From contig CAVPVY010000005.1 in the NCBI GenBank assembly GCA_963709355.1, positions 1,302,001 to 1,366,000 on the forward strand: a DNA stretch of 64,000 nt, read 5' to 3'. The DNA is from PLOWO2-12-38-17 sp963709355. GTDB taxonomy: Bacteria > Planctomycetota > Brocadiia > Brocadiales > Brocadiaceae. A program made the translations under genes and the position numbers. The notes under the pieces are model-generated. The model did no database searches. It was given only the letters and a program-made list of their open reading frames with translations, and had not been told where the DNA came from. Within the stretch, counting starts at the first letter, position 1. The number at the start of each line of letters is the position of its first letter. Below, piece after piece: positions 8,055-16,778 of the stretch.

Positions 8055-9707
8055 TTATTTATTTAATATTTGTGCCTTTTTATATGCGTAGTCTTCATCA
8101 GAAATAATGCCTTCTTCCTTCATTTCTTCCAGTTCAAGCAGTTTTTCGTTTTCTATATTTCTTTCTTGAGGTACATCTTTAGACGTAATGCCTGCACCTT
8201 TTGTCTTAGCAATTTCCTCTAATTTAAATTTGTAATCTTCTTCTGCAATGAAGCCTTGATGATATAGTTCTTTAAGCTCTTTAGCTTTCTCGTTATTTGC
8301 AATATCTTTCGGTAATGAATCACCCGAAGGCAAGACTACGTTTCTAACACCTTTAAGTTCACCCATCTTATAGTCATAGTCTTCCTCTGTAATATAACCC
8401 TCGCTATATAACTCCTTAAGTTCCTTAATCTTCTCGCTATTTGATATATTTTCCTCTGATACCGAAATTGGTTTCTCCTCAGTTGTATCTGAAAGCGTCT
8501 TCTTTTTAATCTTATAATCTTCGTCTGTAATTAAACCTTCATCCCGCATTTCTTCAAGCATCTTAAGCTTATCTTCATCAACTGTATTTTCTTCACTTAA
8601 AATTGCTTCTTTATTTGCTACCAAAGACGTTTCTTCTGATAAATATGAAGTGCTTTCCTGGATGTTCTCACTAGTACTACCAGACGTTTCAGTTTCACTG
8701 CTGTGTTTTTCATACCCTGCTATGTTCTCGAAAGCAGACTCTGTTTCTGTCTCCTCTATTTCTGTTGGAATTTCTTTATTATATTTAACCTTCGTCTCAG
8801 GTAATATTCCTATATCCTGCCCCTTTACAAGTGCATCTTTCTTTTCTTCATACTCATTCTCAGAAATTGCCCCTTCCTCCTTTAACTGTGTTAATTTTGT
8901 GAGTTTATCATGTAATTCTTCAATATTTACCGGTTGTTCTTCAGATACAAAATCAGTTTTGGTTTTTTTGGGTCTTGAAGAATCTTTTGTTCTTAATTTC
9001 TCATTTGTAATATCAGTATTTCTATCATCCGTTTCTTCAACTATTTTCTCAGCAACCTTATTAGGCTTATTTACATTACCTGTTTTGTTTTCATCGCTTT
9101 CCTTATTTGAAGACGAAGTATTGGTTTCTTTAGAACCTTCTGATCCTTTGCCAGCCAATCTTCTTTCTTCCTTCACCCCCCTATCAATCTTCTTTTTGTC
9201 TTTAATCCTTTTTTCATCCCTTCCGTCATATTGAGGTGTGATAACAGACACTGCTACAAATACTTCATTACCAGTGTTCAATAACTTGTGCATTGTTTTA
9301 CTGGTAACCTGTAATATTGAGCCGGGTTTAACGACATAGCGTGTACCGTCAAGTGTCGCTATGCCACTCCCCCTTTTAACATAAATAACTTCGTCGTGCC
9401 TTTTATGATAATGCAGGTACATTTCACAGTTTTCTCTCACCTGTATAAGATGCATGCTTGATGTTTTATTTTCACCTACATCTGTTATTTTTATATCTTC
9501 ATCTTTTCCGAGCGGATTCTTGTTTGCTACTTCTTCTATATTTTGTACGGTGGATGAATAAACATCTGGAAATTTGGTTGGATGTTTTAAAGACTCTACG
9601 AAGTTAACAGGATAATACTTTACTGTAGTGCATCCAATAAGAAATAATAATATGAGAGAAGATGCTATTCGGAAAAATATTTTATTATGGTTCATTATTA
9701 TGTTCAC
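8055..9707 (-). CDS. Lipoprotein with cupin domain and five SHOCT-like repeats
   Basis: 550 residues. The signal peptide ends in a lipobox LIGC (Cys26). A cupin fold spans about residues 85-156. Its first motif is complete (H99-x-H101-x4-E106-x6-G113) and the second is represented by H140-x3-N144, so a metal site is likely. A Lys/Glu/Ser-rich linker follows. From about residue 268 to the end there are five SHOCT-type units: LTQLKEEGAISENEYEEKK, MLEEMRDEGLITDEDYKIK, ELKELYSEGYITEEDYDYK, ELKELYHQGFIAEEDYKFK and ELEEMKEEGIISDEDYAYK. SHOCT units are short oligomerisation helices, usually one per protein. The combination is unusual and the substrate is unknown. It is divergent from the DUF362 gene. 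Confidence 0.85.
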   Translation of the reverse strand: MNIIMNHNKIFFRIASSLILLFLIGCTTVKYYPVNFVESLKHPTKFPDVYSSTVQNIEEVANKNPLGKDEDIKITDVGENKTSSMHLIQVRENCEMYLHYHKRHDEVIYVKRGSGIATLDGTRYVVKPGSILQVTSKTMHKLLNTGNEVFVAVSVITPQYDGRDEKRIKDKKKIDRGVKEERRLAGKGSEGSKETNTSSSNKESDENKTGNVNKPNKVAEKIVEETDDRNTDITNEKLRTKDSSRPKKTKTDFVSEEQPVNIEELHDKLTKLTQLKEEGAISENEYEEKKDALVKGQDIGILPETKVKYNKEIPTEIEETETESAFENIAGYEKHSSETETSGSTSENIQESTSYLSEETSLVANKEAILSEENTVDEDKLKMLEEMRDEGLITDEDYKIKKKTLSDTTEEKPISVSEENISNSEKIKELKELYSEGYITEEDYDYKMGELKGVRNVVLPSGDSLPKDIANNEKAKELKELYHQGFIAEEDYKFKLEEIAKTKGAGITSKDVPQERNIENEKLLELEEMKEEGIISDEDYAYKKAQILNK

Positions 9708-9854
9708 TTTTGCTAAAATTTAAATACTTTCTAATTAAAACAAAAGATATTAGGCATTGCAAGTAAGTATTTGAAATAGCGCAATACCTTCATAAAGCGA
9801 GTATATAAATATATCGTAATTGACAATTAATATAATTGCTTTTATCATGAGAAC

Positions 9855-10886
9855 ATGAAAATAAACAAAGAAAGAAGGAGGTTTTTAAAAAAGACGCTCT
9901 CTTCAGGCTTTGGCGTCTTCGCATATTCAACCCTTGGGAATTATATAAATCAGCCAGAATTATTCAGCGTTTTTGGAAGTGAACTCTTACCTGTAAATAA
10001 ATCTAGTGTAATTATTGCGCGCGACGACAATTTCTTTACAGATAGTGGCAGTATAAGAGATGTTACAATTTCAAACGCATTACACAAAGCAATAATGCAA
10101 TTAACCCAAACCGCATCCAGAGAAAAGGCATGGCAATCACTCTTTAAACCCAGCGATATAGTAGGTATAAAGCTGAACTGCTTATCTGGTAAAATAATGT
10201 CTCCTAGCGTTGCAGTTGTCGATGCAATTATTCAGGGACTTAAGTTTGCTGGCGTCAAAGAAAAAAGCATTATTATCTTTGAACGGTCTAACCGTGAGCT
10301 TGAAATTGCCGGATTTCGGGTCAGGCGTCTGGTTGATGGTATACAATGTTACGGCACAGATGAACTCGGTCATGGAGGTTATGAAACAGAACCTCAAAAT
10401 GCAGGAAGTGTAGGGACGTGCTTCAGCATGATTGTATCACGTATGTGCACGGCGATTATCAACGTACCTGTACTCAAGGATCATGACCTTGCTGGCATAA
10501 GCGTTGCAATGAAAAACTTTTTTGGAGTTATTCATAATCCAAATAAATATCATGGTAGCAACTGCAACCCTTTTATTGCGGAATTAAATACGCATCCATT
10601 TATAGCTGATAAGTTAAGACTTACTGTGTGCGATGCCATCCTTGCGCAGTTCAACGGTGGCCCTGGTTTTAAACCGCAATGGACATGGAACTTTAATGGT
10701 ATTATCGTTAGCAAAGACCAGGTGGCTATGGATCGTATATGCTGCAACATTATTGAAGAAAAAAGGAAGGAAATGAGGCTTCCTTCATTAAAGCAGGCAA
10801 ATAGAGAACCAAAATATATTTCAACTGCGGCTTCGTTGGGACTGGGTATAGACGATATTTCTAAAATTAATTTAATCTATATTTAG
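9855..10886 (+). CDS. DUF362 domain protein with twin-arginine signal
   Basis: 343 residues. The N-terminus KERRRFLKKTLSSGFG is a plausible Tat signal, which suggests export of a folded, perhaps cofactor-bearing protein. The DUF362 core is visible as DIVGIKLNCLSG, VVDAIIQGLKFAGV, IINVPVLKDHDLAGISVAMK and NFFGVIHNP. DUF362 proteins are often fused to or neighbours of iron-sulfur proteins, but there is no ferredoxin motif here. The biochemical role of the family is not established. It ends about 180 bp before a strong hairpin terminator. Confidence 0.85.
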   Translation: MKINKERRRFLKKTLSSGFGVFAYSTLGNYINQPELFSVFGSELLPVNKSSVIIARDDNFFTDSGSIRDVTISNALHKAIMQLTQTASREKAWQSLFKPSDIVGIKLNCLSGKIMSPSVAVVDAIIQGLKFAGVKEKSIIIFERSNRELEIAGFRVRRLVDGIQCYGTDELGHGGYETEPQNAGSVGTCFSMIVSRMCTAIINVPVLKDHDLAGISVAMKNFFGVIHNPNKYHGSNCNPFIAELNTHPFIADKLRLTVCDAILAQFNGGPGFKPQWTWNFNGIIVSKDQVAMDRICCNIIEEKRKEMRLPSLKQANREPKYISTAASLGLGIDDISKINLIYI

Positions 10887-11258
10887 AACAATTTTAAACA
10901 TGGTAAACAACACAAATATTAAGATATTTATGAAGTCGCAACCTTTACGATTACGCATTTCACGCCTGTTAAGAACCTTCATTTTGAGTCTCTGTTAACT
11001 TGTTCTTGGCGTCTACTATAAAATAAAATCTAATTGAACCGTTATGCACCGTTTGTTAATATAATGAAAAAGTCGTGTCTTTGTACACGGCTTTTTTTAT
11101 GTTAAACAATGTAATATATTAGCTAAATGTCAAATAACATATTCCTTCCGCACAGAATGATACATTATTATGCTAAACACAGTGAGGTATACAAAGGAAA
11201 CAATAGTTTAAAATATAAACAATTTTATCTATAACAACCTTAATGATGAAAAATTAAA
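10887..11258. other. Intergenic region between the DUF362 gene and the moeB-like gene
   Basis: No gene is seen. It holds the hairpin terminator at 11067-11098 and otherwise AT-rich sequence leading to the moeB-like start. Confidence 0.5.
11067..11098 (+). terminator. Rho-independent terminator
   Basis: GTCGTGT (11072-11078) pairs with ACACGGC (11085-11091) with one G-T wobble. The stem is extended by A5/T5 and followed by a T run, so it can act in both directions, mainly for the upstream DUF362 gene. Confidence 0.75.
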
Positions 11259-12068
11259 ATGTCGTTTTCGTTTACAGAAGAGCAGATTAAACGCTATTCT
11301 CGTCACATAATATTGCCTGAGGTTGGCGGGAAGGGGCAGCAAAAACTTTTAAATGCAAAGGTGTTCTTAGTTGGCGCCGGGGGACTTGGTTCTCCAGCAG
11401 CATTTTATCTTGCAGCAGCAGGCATTGGAAAGCTTGGAATTGCTGACAGTGATTGCGTTGACCACTCAAACTTGCAAAGGCAAATTTTGCATTCAACAAA
11501 AGACGTTGGCCGTTCCAAGGCAATTTCTGCAAAAGAGACCCTGTTGGCTTTAAATCCGGATATTAATGTTATTCCATATACCGAACGCCTCAATTCAGGA
11601 AATATACTAGATATTATCAAGGATTACGATGTCATTCTGGATGGTGCAGATAATTTCCCCACAAGATATCTTGTTAACGATGCCTGTGTTTTTCTAAAAA
11701 AACCACTTTCACATGGTTCGATCTTCAGATTTGAGGGACAAGTTACAACCATTATTCCTTTTGAAGGTCCCTGTTACCGATGCCTATATGAATATCCACC
11801 ACCTCCAGGGCTTGTACCTTCTTGTCAGGAAGCGGGTGTCTTGGGTGTATTGCCGGGTGTAATAGGCTCAATTCAAGCGACAGAAGTTGTAAAACTGATT
11901 CTTGGTAAGGGCGAATTATTAAAAGGTAAATTACTTATATATGATTCGTTAAACATGGATTTCCGAAAGTTAACGATACGCAAGAATCCAAACTGCCCTA
12001 TATGCAGCGATAAGGCTACTATCAAGGAACTCATTGATTATGAGGAATTCTGCCAGATAAGTGGTTAA
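11259..12068 (+). CDS. moeB: MoeB/ThiF-family adenylyltransferase (E1-like)
   Basis: 269 residues, full length for MoeB/ThiF. It has YSRHIILPEVGGKGQQKL, the nucleotide-binding GAGGLGSPAAFYLAAAGIG, DCVDHSNLQRQILH, the catalytic-site DGADNFPTRYLVND, and two zinc-binding CxxC pairs (CYRC and CPIC). Such enzymes adenylate the C-terminus of a ubiquitin-like sulfur carrier (MoaD or ThiS). No carrier gene is visible here. The next gene is a rhodanese-domain protein, which is the partner domain fused to MoeB in MoeZ-type proteins, so sulfur transfer is the likely role. Whether it serves molybdopterin, thiamine or another thio-cofactor is not decided by the sequence. Confidence 0.9.
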   Translation: MSFSFTEEQIKRYSRHIILPEVGGKGQQKLLNAKVFLVGAGGLGSPAAFYLAAAGIGKLGIADSDCVDHSNLQRQILHSTKDVGRSKAISAKETLLALNPDINVIPYTERLNSGNILDIIKDYDVILDGADNFPTRYLVNDACVFLKKPLSHGSIFRFEGQVTTIIPFEGPCYRCLYEYPPPPGLVPSCQEAGVLGVLPGVIGSIQATEVVKLILGKGELLKGKLLIYDSLNMDFRKLTIRKNPNCPICSDKATIKELIDYEEFCQISG

Positions 12069-12093
12069 ATAAAAAATAGATACTTTTAACAAT

Positions 12094-12543
12094 ATGACCA
12101 ACAACCAAAAGTATATTATAAAAGTAAACTTACATTTATACTTGCCTTTCGTGTTATCTTTAATTCTTTTTATGTTTGTCTCGGATAAACTTTGTGCAAC
12201 CGATAATTCCACCAATAACCAAACAGATATCAAAGACATTTCAGTAAATCAAGCCAGAGAACTAATAGGAAAGCAGCAAGACGTATTTTTATTAGATGTA
12301 CGTACCAAAGAAGAATACAACGAGATTCACATTAAAGACGCCCATCTCATCCCAGTACATGAGTTAGAACAGAACACAGATAAAATCCCAAAAGACAGGA
12401 AGGTAATTGTTTATTGTGGCAGTGGTGTGCGCAGTTCAAAGGCATGTAAAATATTGAAAGAAAAGGGATATAAAGAACTTTATAATGTAGAAGGTGGAAT
12501 CAAAAAATGGCAGGCAGAAGGTTACCCTGTGGAGAAGCATTAA
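12094..12543 (+). CDS. Membrane-anchored or exported rhodanese-domain protein
   Basis: 149 residues. A hydrophobic segment at residues 11-29 is followed by a single rhodanese domain: VFLLDVRTKEEYNEIHIKDA, PKDRKVIVYCGSGVRSSKA and YNVEGGIKKWQAEGYPV. The active-site Cys is in the loop CGSGVRS. The gene starts 25 nt after the moeB-like gene. The N-terminal segment implies that the domain lies outside the cytoplasm, which argues against a direct handover to the cytosolic MoeB-like protein unless the topology is inverted. It may detoxify or relay sulfane sulfur. Confidence 0.88.
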   Translation: MTNNQKYIIKVNLHLYLPFVLSLILFMFVSDKLCATDNSTNNQTDIKDISVNQARELIGKQQDVFLLDVRTKEEYNEIHIKDAHLIPVHELEQNTDKIPKDRKVIVYCGSGVRSSKACKILKEKGYKELYNVEGGIKKWQAEGYPVEKH

Positions 12544-12562
12544 TTTAATAACTCATATACAA

Positions 12563-13129
12563 ATGAAACGTCAGGTATTTTATTTTGATAAGGCTGGAAA
12601 GGAAAACTCAGATAAGTGTGTAGAAATAACTGCGAAACTTATTGATGAAGGTTATAAGCATGTAGTAGTTGCGACTACCATTGGTGATACTGGCGTTGCA
12701 ATTGCCAGAAGATTGCATGATAAAGACGTAAATCTAGTAATAGTTACTCATTCCGCAGGTTATAAAGAACCTAACCACATTGAATTGTCGCCTGAAAAGA
12801 AGGAAGAAATAATAAAGCTAGGCGGCAGGATTTACACAGGTACAATACTCACACACTCAATTGAAACTGCATTTGCACAGAAATTCAGCGGGCTATATCC
12901 AGCTATGATTGTTGCACAATCATTAAGACGCTTAGGTGAAGGAGTAAAGGTTTGTTGTGAAATTGTAATGGAAGCTTGTGATGGCGGGCTTTTACCAGAA
13001 GTATCTGAGGTTGTTTCCGTGGCAGGGACTGGCAGAGGCGCTGATACTGTTTGCATTATAAAATCGGCATCGTCAAAAAGATTTTTAGACCTTAAAGTGC
13101 TTGAAATACTAGCTAAACCACGTGAATAA
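12563..13129 (+). CDS. Pyruvate kinase alpha/beta (C-terminal) domain-like protein
   Basis: 188 residues from the ATG at 12563, chosen because the upstream frame overlaps the rhodanese gene and the ATG lies 19 nt after its stop. The protein matches the stand-alone PK_C-like family: HVVVATTIGDTGVAIARRL, VIVTHSAGYKEPN, GGRIYTGTILTHSIE and EVVSVAGTGRGADTVCIIK. It has no kinase barrel, so it is not a glycolytic enzyme. The function of the free domain is unknown. Downstream is a strong bidirectional terminator. Confidence 0.82.
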   Translation: MKRQVFYFDKAGKENSDKCVEITAKLIDEGYKHVVVATTIGDTGVAIARRLHDKDVNLVIVTHSAGYKEPNHIELSPEKKEEIIKLGGRIYTGTILTHSIETAFAQKFSGLYPAMIVAQSLRRLGEGVKVCCEIVMEACDGGLLPEVSEVVSVAGTGRGADTVCIIKSASSKRFLDLKVLEILAKPRE

Positions 13130-13197
13130 ACTTATATAACGCGTTATTGGGATAGATTATTTATTTTAAATGAATTTTCCAGTCTTCCGTAAAAATA

Positions 13198-13229
13198 AAA
13201 AAGGATAGACAATAATATCTATCCTTTTT
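13198..13229. terminator. Bidirectional terminator between convergent genes
   Basis: Perfect 12-bp stem AAAAAGGATAGA / TCTATCCTTTTT with an 8-nt loop. A-rich and T-rich flanks make it usable from both strands. It lies between the plus-strand PK_C-like gene and the minus-strand comEA-like gene. Confidence 0.85.
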
Positions 13230-13285
13230 ATTAGAATATATAATCAAAATTAAGTTTGCTTACCTTTTCTTTTATTCTTTTTCCT

Positions 13286-13389
13286 TCTTTGGTTTCTTTA
13301 TCACCTTTATGGTTGTTTCAAGGCTGATAAACCAGTGACCGTTATTAATACCCGGTCTTTGGTTCCTTTGTTACCTTTATGGTTGTTTC
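13286..13389 (-). repeat. Imperfect 34-bp tandem duplication of the comEA 3' end
   Basis: Two 34-bp units at 13286-13319 and 13356-13389 differ at three positions and are offset by 70 bp. On the minus strand both encode ETTIKV(T/I)K(E/K)PK. The upstream unit is in the gene; the other lies beyond the stop. Confidence 0.8.
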
Positions 13390-13683
13390 TCCCTCAAGTA
13401 TTATATAATCTTTCATCTTGTTATATTTCTTGTCGCCAACACCATCAACCTTTTTGATATCCTCAACTGCAGCAAAATTCCCATTTTCTGTTCTATACTT
13501 AATAATCTCTGCTGCAATCTTTGAACCAACTCCGGGTAACTGCTCAAGCTGTTCTGCTGTTGCTGTATTAATGTTAACCTTACCTTCGATTTCCTTACCG
13601 GAAAAACATACATTCGTTTGGCAAACAAATGTTACTGCAAACAATACTACAACCGCCATTATAAATCTGCGCATAACATTCAT
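13345..13683 (-). CDS. ComEA-type helix-hairpin-helix protein, exported
   Basis: 112 residues from the ATG at 13683, chosen because AAGGAGGTGTAAA lies directly before it. A signal segment (RRFIMAVVVLFAVTFVC) precedes a HhH DNA-binding motif: VNINTATAEQLEQLPGVGSK, IAAEIIKYR and IKKVDGVGDKKYNKMKDYI. Proteins like this bind DNA at the cell surface in competent bacteria, and small free versions are common. The last codons (ETTIKVTKEPK) are repeated in degenerate form just after the stop (13286-13319), which points to a local tandem duplication that changed the tail. Confidence 0.87.
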   Translation of the reverse strand: MNVMRRFIMAVVVLFAVTFVCQTNVCFSGKEIEGKVNINTATAEQLEQLPGVGSKIAAEIIKYRTENGNFAAVEDIKKVDGVGDKKYNKMKDYIILEGETTIKVTKEPKTGY

Positions 13684-13783
13684 TTTACACCTCCTTAAAA
13701 AATTTAAGAAAGATACAAATCCTAACAAACGTTTCTAAACGTTGTATTCTGAATGAAAGCAAAAAAGAAATATGATATTTTAT

Positions 13784-14461
13784 TTATGGTTTATTTTTTT
13801 CCCTTAATGTTTCAATCACTTCATCTACCATACCGTATGCCTTTGCCTCTTGTGAAGACATATAGAAGTCTCGCTCTACATCCTCTTCTACGCGCTTAAG
13901 TGATTGTCCCGTATGTTTTACAAGTATATCGTTTAAATATTTCTTCATTCTCAATATCTCCTCTGCCTGAATGCTGATATCAGTTGCTGTTCCCCTCATT
14001 CCACCCCATGGCTGATGAAGCATAATACGTGTGTGAGGCAGCCCATACCTCTTCCCTTTTGTGCCACCCGCAAGAAGTATAGCGGCCATACTGTATGCCT
14101 GACCCAAACAAAAAGTGGCGATATCACATTGAACAAATTGCATCGTATCGTAAATTGCGAGGCCTGCTGTAATCGAGCCGCCAGGCGAATTGATATAAAC
14201 GTTAATATCCTGATTCTTGTTTTCATTCTGAAGGAATAAGATTTGAGCTATGACAAGATTTGATAAAGTATCTTCGATTGCTGAACCTATAAAAATAATA
14301 CGGTCTTTGAGCAACCTTGAAAATATATCATAATGTCTCTCGCCATACCCTGTTCTTTCGACAACGTAAGGCATAAAAAGAGAGTTATTCAAAGCCTTTA
14401 TTTTTTGTTCTAAAAGCGAAAAATCTCCATTCTCTAAATATTTTAAGTATTCTTTATACAC
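13784..14461 (-). CDS. clpP: ATP-dependent Clp protease proteolytic subunit ClpP
   Basis: 225 residues. The catalytic triad is readable as Ser124 (GQAYSMAA), His149 (RIMLHQP) and Asp198 (VERDFYMS), with the same spacing as in E. coli ClpP. The start codon is GTG at 14461, preceded by AAGGAG. This gives an N-terminal extension of about 29 residues before the usual MPYVVERTG start, whose internal ATG has no ribosome-binding site. The gene follows tig, the classic chaperone-protease pairing. It forms the degradation chamber with ClpX or ClpA, neither of which is in this window. Confidence 0.95.
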   Translation of the reverse strand: MYKEYLKYLENGDFSLLEQKIKALNNSLFMPYVVERTGYGERHYDIFSRLLKDRIIFIGSAIEDTLSNLVIAQILFLQNENKNQDINVYINSPGGSITAGLAIYDTMQFVQCDIATFCLGQAYSMAAILLAGGTKGKRYGLPHTRIMLHQPWGGMRGTATDISIQAEEILRMKKYLNDILVKHTGQSLKRVEEDVERDFYMSSQEAKAYGMVDEVIETLREKNKP

Positions 14462-14512
14462 AAGTCTCCTTATCTTTTCTATTGTTAAAAAACTAAATTT
14501 CTACTAATCCAA

Positions 14513-15793
14513 TTATTCTATTATTGCTTCTTTAAGCAATAAATTTAAAACCTTACTTTCTCTCATATCACTGCGAAGCGAGGATAAACTACCCTGCCTC
14601 TCTAGTTGTTTTCGTATTCTTTCTGAATCGGTATTATACATCCTTGAGATCTCATTAATCCGTTGTTCAACTTCATTTTCTGTGACAAAGATCTTTTCCT
14701 CTTCAGCAATACGATTCAATATAAGCGATGCTTTTAATTCTCTCATTACGGAATCCGCAGAAGCATTCATAATTTTTTCAGTCTGTTTTTGAACATCTTC
14801 AAGAGGTACTCCCCTTTTTAGTAAGCTTAATTGTTGTTTATAAGCCTTATCTTCTGTGTGATGATTTACAAACTCTTGAGGCAGATCAAATTTTATTGTA
14901 TTTATTAATATATCAAGTATCTGATTTCTGAGGTCATCTTCTGCCCAATTCTTTTTATCAATTTCCATTCGCTTACGTATATTAGCTTTTAAGTCCTCAA
15001 GCGAACCAAAACCCACTGTCTTAGCAAAGGCATCATCAATGTCTGGCTTTGTTAGACGCTTTATTTCTTTTACAAGCAATTTTAATTTTGCATCTTTACT
15101 TCGATACTCATGATTTTCAAAACTGTTAAGTATCTTAGCGTCAACTTTACAATCATTACCAGATTTCACACCTTCTAGTTTCTTCACAAAATCCGGTACT
15201 GTTGTATTAACAATTTCCACACCATCCTCAACAAGAATTTCAACATCCTCATCCTCAAATATTGTTTTTTTCCCGACTTCTATTTTACAGTCACAAATAA
15301 TATAATCCCCCTTTTTAATACTACCATCCTTTACAACAGTTAATTGCGCTTTCTTAAGATTAATATTAAGTAGTGCTGACTCTATATCTGAGTCCGTTAT
15401 GTTTGTTGGTTTTTTCTTTAAGGTTAAACCTTTATACTGTTTAACATCAAAAGCGGGCCATACTTCTAAAGTAACGTCGAAGTTTAATGGTTGACCGACT
15501 TCTATTTTTATTTCACTAAAACTTGGGTTTCCCACTGGGTTCAATTTATGTTCTTCAAGCGCTTTCTGATAACAATCACTAACAACAGATTGTTTAACTT
15601 CGTCCTTTATCATAGTTCCAAATCTTTTCTCTACAAGTTTTCTTGGCGCTTTACCTTTTCTGAAACCAGGTAGTGCCGCATTAGTGCACACTTCTGCTGT
15701 CTTTTTATCAAATTCGCTTTCTATAGTTTCTTTAGGAATTTGAAATTTTATAATTTTTTTGCAAGGGCCAATATCTTCAATTGTTAAATTCAT
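14513..15793 (-). CDS. tig: Trigger factor (ribosome-associated chaperone and prolyl isomerase)
   Basis: 426 residues, normal length. The N-terminal ribosome-binding domain has the signature GFRKGKAPRKLVEKRFG (about residues 40-56). It is followed by the PPIase-like middle domain (GDYIICDCKIEVG) and the helical C-terminal chaperone domain (DLRNQILDILI, VTENEVEQRINEISRMY). It lies directly upstream of clpP with about 50 nt between and downstream of six tRNA genes in the same orientation. Confidence 0.95.
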   Translation of the reverse strand: MNLTIEDIGPCKKIIKFQIPKETIESEFDKKTAEVCTNAALPGFRKGKAPRKLVEKRFGTMIKDEVKQSVVSDCYQKALEEHKLNPVGNPSFSEIKIEVGQPLNFDVTLEVWPAFDVKQYKGLTLKKKPTNITDSDIESALLNINLKKAQLTVVKDGSIKKGDYIICDCKIEVGKKTIFEDEDVEILVEDGVEIVNTTVPDFVKKLEGVKSGNDCKVDAKILNSFENHEYRSKDAKLKLLVKEIKRLTKPDIDDAFAKTVGFGSLEDLKANIRKRMEIDKKNWAEDDLRNQILDILINTIKFDLPQEFVNHHTEDKAYKQQLSLLKRGVPLEDVQKQTEKIMNASADSVMRELKASLILNRIAEEEKIFVTENEVEQRINEISRMYNTDSERIRKQLERQGSLSSLRSDMRESKVLNLLLKEAIIE

Positions 15794-15827
15794 GACAAAT
15801 ATCCTGAAAAATCCTTTCTTAAATAAA

Positions 15828-15902
15828 TGGAGCGGGTGATGGGATTCGAACCCACGACATTCACGTTGGCAACGTGACGCTCTACCACTGAGCTACACCC
15901 GC
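15828..15902 (-). tRNA. tRNA-Gly(GCC)
   Basis: Complete cloverleaf on the minus strand: acceptor GCGGGTG/CACCCGC, anticodon loop with GCC, T arm GGGTTCGAATCCC, encoded CCA. It is the last gene of the tRNA array before tig. Confidence 0.95.
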
Positions 15903-15928
15903 TTATTAAATATTATTTTTCTAAATGA

Positions 15929-16011
15929 TGCGAGGGGGGGGAATTGAACCCCCACGCCGTATAGGCACAAGATCCTAAATCTTGCGCGTCTGCCAGTTCC
16001 GCCACCCTCGC
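15929..16011 (-). tRNA. tRNA-Leu(TAG)
   Basis: Class II tRNA with a long variable arm (TGCCTATACGGCGT region). Acceptor GCGAGGG pairs with CCCTCGC, the anticodon is TAG and CCA is not encoded. Confidence 0.94.
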
Positions 16012-16037
16012 ACAAGCAAACAATATCATTTAGTATT

Positions 16038-16113
16038 TGGTGCGCCCTGAAGGATTCGAACCTTCGACCCACTGATTAAGAGTCAGTTGCTCTACCAACT
16101 GAGCTAAGGGCGC
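16038..16113 (-). tRNA. tRNA-Lys(CTT)
   Basis: Acceptor GCGCCCT with AGGGCGC, anticodon loop ACTCTTAAT (CTT), T arm AGGTTCGAATCCT, encoded CCA. Confidence 0.95.
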
Positions 16114-16147
16114 AACTTTCTGATATGTTGAGCTTATAATACCCGGA

Positions 16148-16224
16148 TGGCGCGCCCGGCAGGACTCGAACCTGCAACCGTTGGATTCGAAGTCCACCAC
16201 TCTATCCAATTGAGCTACGAGCGC
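16148..16224 (-). tRNA. tRNA-Arg(TCG)
   Basis: Acceptor GCGCTCG pairs with CGGGCGC (one T-G pair). The anticodon loop CTTCGAA gives TCG, the discriminator is G and CCA is encoded. Confidence 0.93.
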
Positions 16225-16361
16225 AAAACTTATAGATTTATAATAACTTCAAAAATTAACATTAATAATACCAGCTTTTACAAATTATAAATAATTCCAT
16301 TTAAAAGTCAACTGCAATCGCCATATTAATTCACATATAAATCGCCAGAGAAACAAATAAA

Positions 16362-16389
16362 TCCCACTACAAGTTCAATTGGAGTGGGA
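16362..16389 (-). terminator. Hairpin between tRNA-His and tRNA-Arg(TCG)
   Basis: TCCCACT / AGTGGGA stem of 7 bp. On the minus strand it is followed by a T-rich run (TTTATTTG). It lies just after tRNA-His, so the first two tRNA genes may form one transcription unit. Confidence 0.6.
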
Positions 16390-16400
16390 CTTTATTTTTA

Positions 16401-16478
16401 TGGGGTGAGCGACGGGATTCGAACCCGCGACCCTTAGAGCCACAGTCTAATGCTCTAACCAACTGAGCTACGCTCACC
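16401..16478 (-). tRNA. tRNA-His(GTG)
   Basis: Acceptor GTGAGCG/CGCTCAC with the extra G at position -1 opposite discriminator C, the histidine identity element. The anticodon is GTG (loop CTGTGGC) and CCA is encoded. Confidence 0.95.
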
Positions 16479-16507
16479 ATAAATATATGTTAACTTCAAA
16501 AATTATA

Positions 16508-16584
<77 letters not shown>

Positions 16585-16595
16585 TCTGATGGAAA

Positions 16596-16623
16596 ATTAT
16601 ATCAATAATAGGTTTAATATCAA
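16596..16623 (-). promoter_or_regulatory. Sigma70-type promoter of the tRNA array
   Basis: On the minus strand, TTGATA (16623-16618), a 16-bp spacer and TATAAT (16601-16596). The -10 box ends 11 nt before the 5' end of tRNA-Arg(TCT), the right distance for a tRNA transcript start. Confidence 0.75.
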
Positions 16624-16778
16624 TATAATTTTAAGTGCGTTGTTTTAATAGCATATTTTCATTTTAATTTGTGTTTTTATTGAATTATTTCTTATATTTT
16701 GCAAATTTTCAGCTTTAATTCTTATAAATAATTCCTATACTAAAGAGTCAAACTTATAAAACTTCTGATAATTTTATA

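Noticed and set aside
8650..9234. 194-codon plus-strand Ser/Phe-rich ORF
   Set aside because: Antisense shadow of the Glu/Lys-rich linker of the SHOCT lipoprotein.
9820..9836. TTGACA close to TATAAT upstream of the DUF362 gene
   Set aside because: The hexamers are only 5 bp apart, so they cannot form one promoter.
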